Assembly: GCA_964652825.1 (NCBI GenBank)
Contig: CAZZCU010000059.1
Span: forward strand, 1 to 6,386
Direction: 5' to 3'
Source of the DNA: CAZZCU01 sp964652825
GTDB lineage: Bacteria; Bdellovibrionota_B; Oligoflexia; Oligoflexales; CAZZCU01
DNA: 6,386 nucleotides
The notes under the pieces are model-generated. The model had not been told where the DNA came from and ran no database searches. It saw only the letters and a program-made list of their open reading frames with translations. Positions 5,582 to 6,386 of this stretch are shown piece after piece (within the stretch, counting starts at the first letter, position 1; each line of letters opens with the position of its first letter). A program made the translations under genes and the position numbers.

Positions 5582-6013
5582 ATGATCGCCCTGCGCTATG
5601 CCGACAACTGTGCACCTTCGTATATGACGGAATACAGTGCGGGCGCCGATCTGCGCGCCCGAGAAGCTGTAACGATTCTCGCCGGTAAGCGTGGGATTAT
5701 CCCAACGGGCGTTTGGATTCAGGATGTCGACTGGGCCAAGATCCCCGCCGGACATATCCCCGAACTCCAGGTCCGGGCACGCTCGGGACTCGCCTACAAA
5801 AAAGGAATCACCCTCGCCAACGGCGTCGGCACCATTGATGCCGACTACCGGGATGAGATCTGCGCTTTAGTTCTTAATACATCTGAGGTAGATGTCACCA
5901 TTGCGGCTGGCGAGCGCGTGGCTCAACTGGTCATGAATATGACCCTGCGCATTCCTGGCTTGGCAATTGGCGGCCAACGCACAGGCGGCATTGGCTCTAC
6001 CGGCACTAAATAA
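5582..6013 (+). CDS. dut: Deoxyuridine 5'-triphosphate nucleotidohydrolase (dUTPase)
   Basis: A 143-aa trimeric dUTPase, which hydrolyses dUTP to dUMP and pyrophosphate. This keeps uracil out of DNA and supplies the precursor of dTMP. The five family motifs are seen in order: I SAGADLRA (19-26), II RARSGLA (65-71), III GVGTIDADYRDEI (81-93) with the catalytic Asp at 86 and the sugar-discriminating Tyr at 89, IV GERVAQLV (110-117), and V RTGGIGSTG (133-141). Motif V departs from the usual RGxGGFGSTG: the uracil-stacking Phe is Ile and one residue is missing, as discussed in findings. There is a slightly long segment between motifs I and II (about 43-60). The ATG follows the pnp stop by 9 nt; the AGGG overlapping that stop could serve as ribosome binding site, implying coupling. 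Family membership is firm; full activity is likely but depends on motif V. Confidence 0.95.
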   Translation: MIALRYADNCAPSYMTEYSAGADLRAREAVTILAGKRGIIPTGVWIQDVDWAKIPAGHIPELQVRARSGLAYKKGITLANGVGTIDADYRDEICALVLNTSEVDVTIAAGERVAQLVMNMTLRIPGLAIGGQRTGGIGSTGTK

Positions 6014-6030
6014 AAAACAGGAGAAACATC

Positions 6031-6386
6031 ATGGGATTTATGCAGGAGTTCAAGGAATTCGCGGTTAAAGGCAACGCCCTCGATATGGCCATCGGTATCA
6101 TCATCGGTGCAGCCTTCACCAAAATCGTCAACTCACTGGTGGCGGATATCATCATGCCACCCATCGGCATGGCCTTGGGCGGCGTGGACTTCAAACATCT
6201 GGAAGTCGTCCTTAAACCCGCAACCATCAATGAGCTGGGAGCACAAATCCCCGCCGTCGCCGTCCGCTACGGCATGTTCCTGAATACCTTAATTGAATTC
6301 GGCATCATTGCTTTCAGCGTCTTCGTCATGGTGAAAGTCATGCATCGCGTTGTGAGCATGCGCGTTCCGGCTGGTGTTAATCCGCT
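6031..6386 (+). CDS. mscL: Large-conductance mechanosensitive channel MscL (3' end beyond window)
   Basis: The first 118 codons of MscL, the inner-membrane pentamer that opens under membrane tension to release solutes during hypo-osmotic shock. The amphipathic N-terminal helix (MGFMQEFKEFAVKGN, 1-15) leads into TM1 with the gate segment ALDMAIGIIIGAAFTKIVNS (16-35). VADIIMPPIG (37-46) is nearly identical to E. coli. A periplasmic loop (about 47-76) includes the typical GGVDFK (50-55). TM2 spans roughly 77-104 (YGMFLNTLIEFGIIAFSVFVMVKV, given here in part from 80). The cytoplasmic C-terminal bundle is mostly outside the window; about 20 residues are missing compared with the usual 130-140 aa. 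A strong ribosome binding site (AGGAG, 6019-6023) lies 7 nt before the ATG, 17 nt after dut. No stop is seen because the window ends. Confidence 0.96.
   Translation, partial: MGFMQEFKEFAVKGNALDMAIGIIIGAAFTKIVNSLVADIIMPPIGMALGGVDFKHLEVVLKPATINELGAQIPAVAVRYGMFLNTLIEFGIIAFSVFVMVKVMHRVVSMRVPAGVNP

Noticed and set aside
1..6386. A hidden defence system, mobile element, CRISPR array, retron or other new multi-gene system
   Set aside because: All coding space is filled by recognisable housekeeping or structural genes plus one lipoprotein. No spaced direct repeats, transposase, integrase, reverse transcriptase or toxin-antitoxin-like pair was seen.

Overview
The window looks like ordinary chromosome from a flagellated Gram-negative bacterium, most likely of the Bdellovibrionota (Bdellovibrio-like predators and relatives). 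Three things suggest this. The flagellin has a Bdellovibrio-type N-terminus (MGLRIQTN, then LRELSIQAASDTIGATER) and C-terminus (VLAQANQ near the end). There is a stand-alone CarD/CdnL-type transcription factor. A predicted lipoprotein has Gln after the lipobox Cys, as expected for outer-membrane sorting. The assignment comes from remembered family resemblance, not from a search.

Layout. Two gene blocks diverge from a 365-bp AT-rich intergenic region (2811-3175). Leftward on the minus strand run carD (2810-2328), a stand-alone RibD-C-type reductase (2320-1676) and a flagellin (1666-740). Gaps of only 7 and 9 nt between them imply one transcript. After a further 147-bp gap comes a cysteine-rich lipoprotein (592-62), followed by a probable intrinsic terminator (about 23-48). 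Rightward on the plus strand run rpsO (3176-3445), pnp (3485-5572), dut (5582-6013) and mscL (6031 to the window edge, truncated), spaced 39, 9 and 17 nt apart and probably one operon.

How the genes fit together. The right block is housekeeping: ribosomal protein S15, the exoribonuclease PNPase (the classic rpsO-pnp pair), dUTP hydrolysis, and the large mechanosensitive channel for osmotic emergencies. The left block is mixed: a global RNA-polymerase-binding regulator, a pteridine/flavin-type reductase of unknown substrate, and a flagellar filament subunit. Flagellin is usually transcribed from its own flagellar promoter, so its place here is the most unusual thing about the layout. It also starts with TTG and lies in the same reading frame as the reductase, separated by a TAG stop and three sense codons.

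Regulation. The intergenic region holds a near-consensus minus-strand sigma-70 promoter (TTGACA, 17 bp, TATAAC; 3033-3005), giving carD a leader of about 190 nt with two small inverted repeats. It also holds a consensus TATAAT (3089-3094) that could serve rpsO, and a 12-bp-arm AT-rich inverted repeat (3059-3087) between the two promoters. I found no mobile element, CRISPR array, tRNA, rRNA or defence-like cluster, and nothing that amounts to a clearly new biological system. The findings are modest regulatory and gene-organisation oddities.
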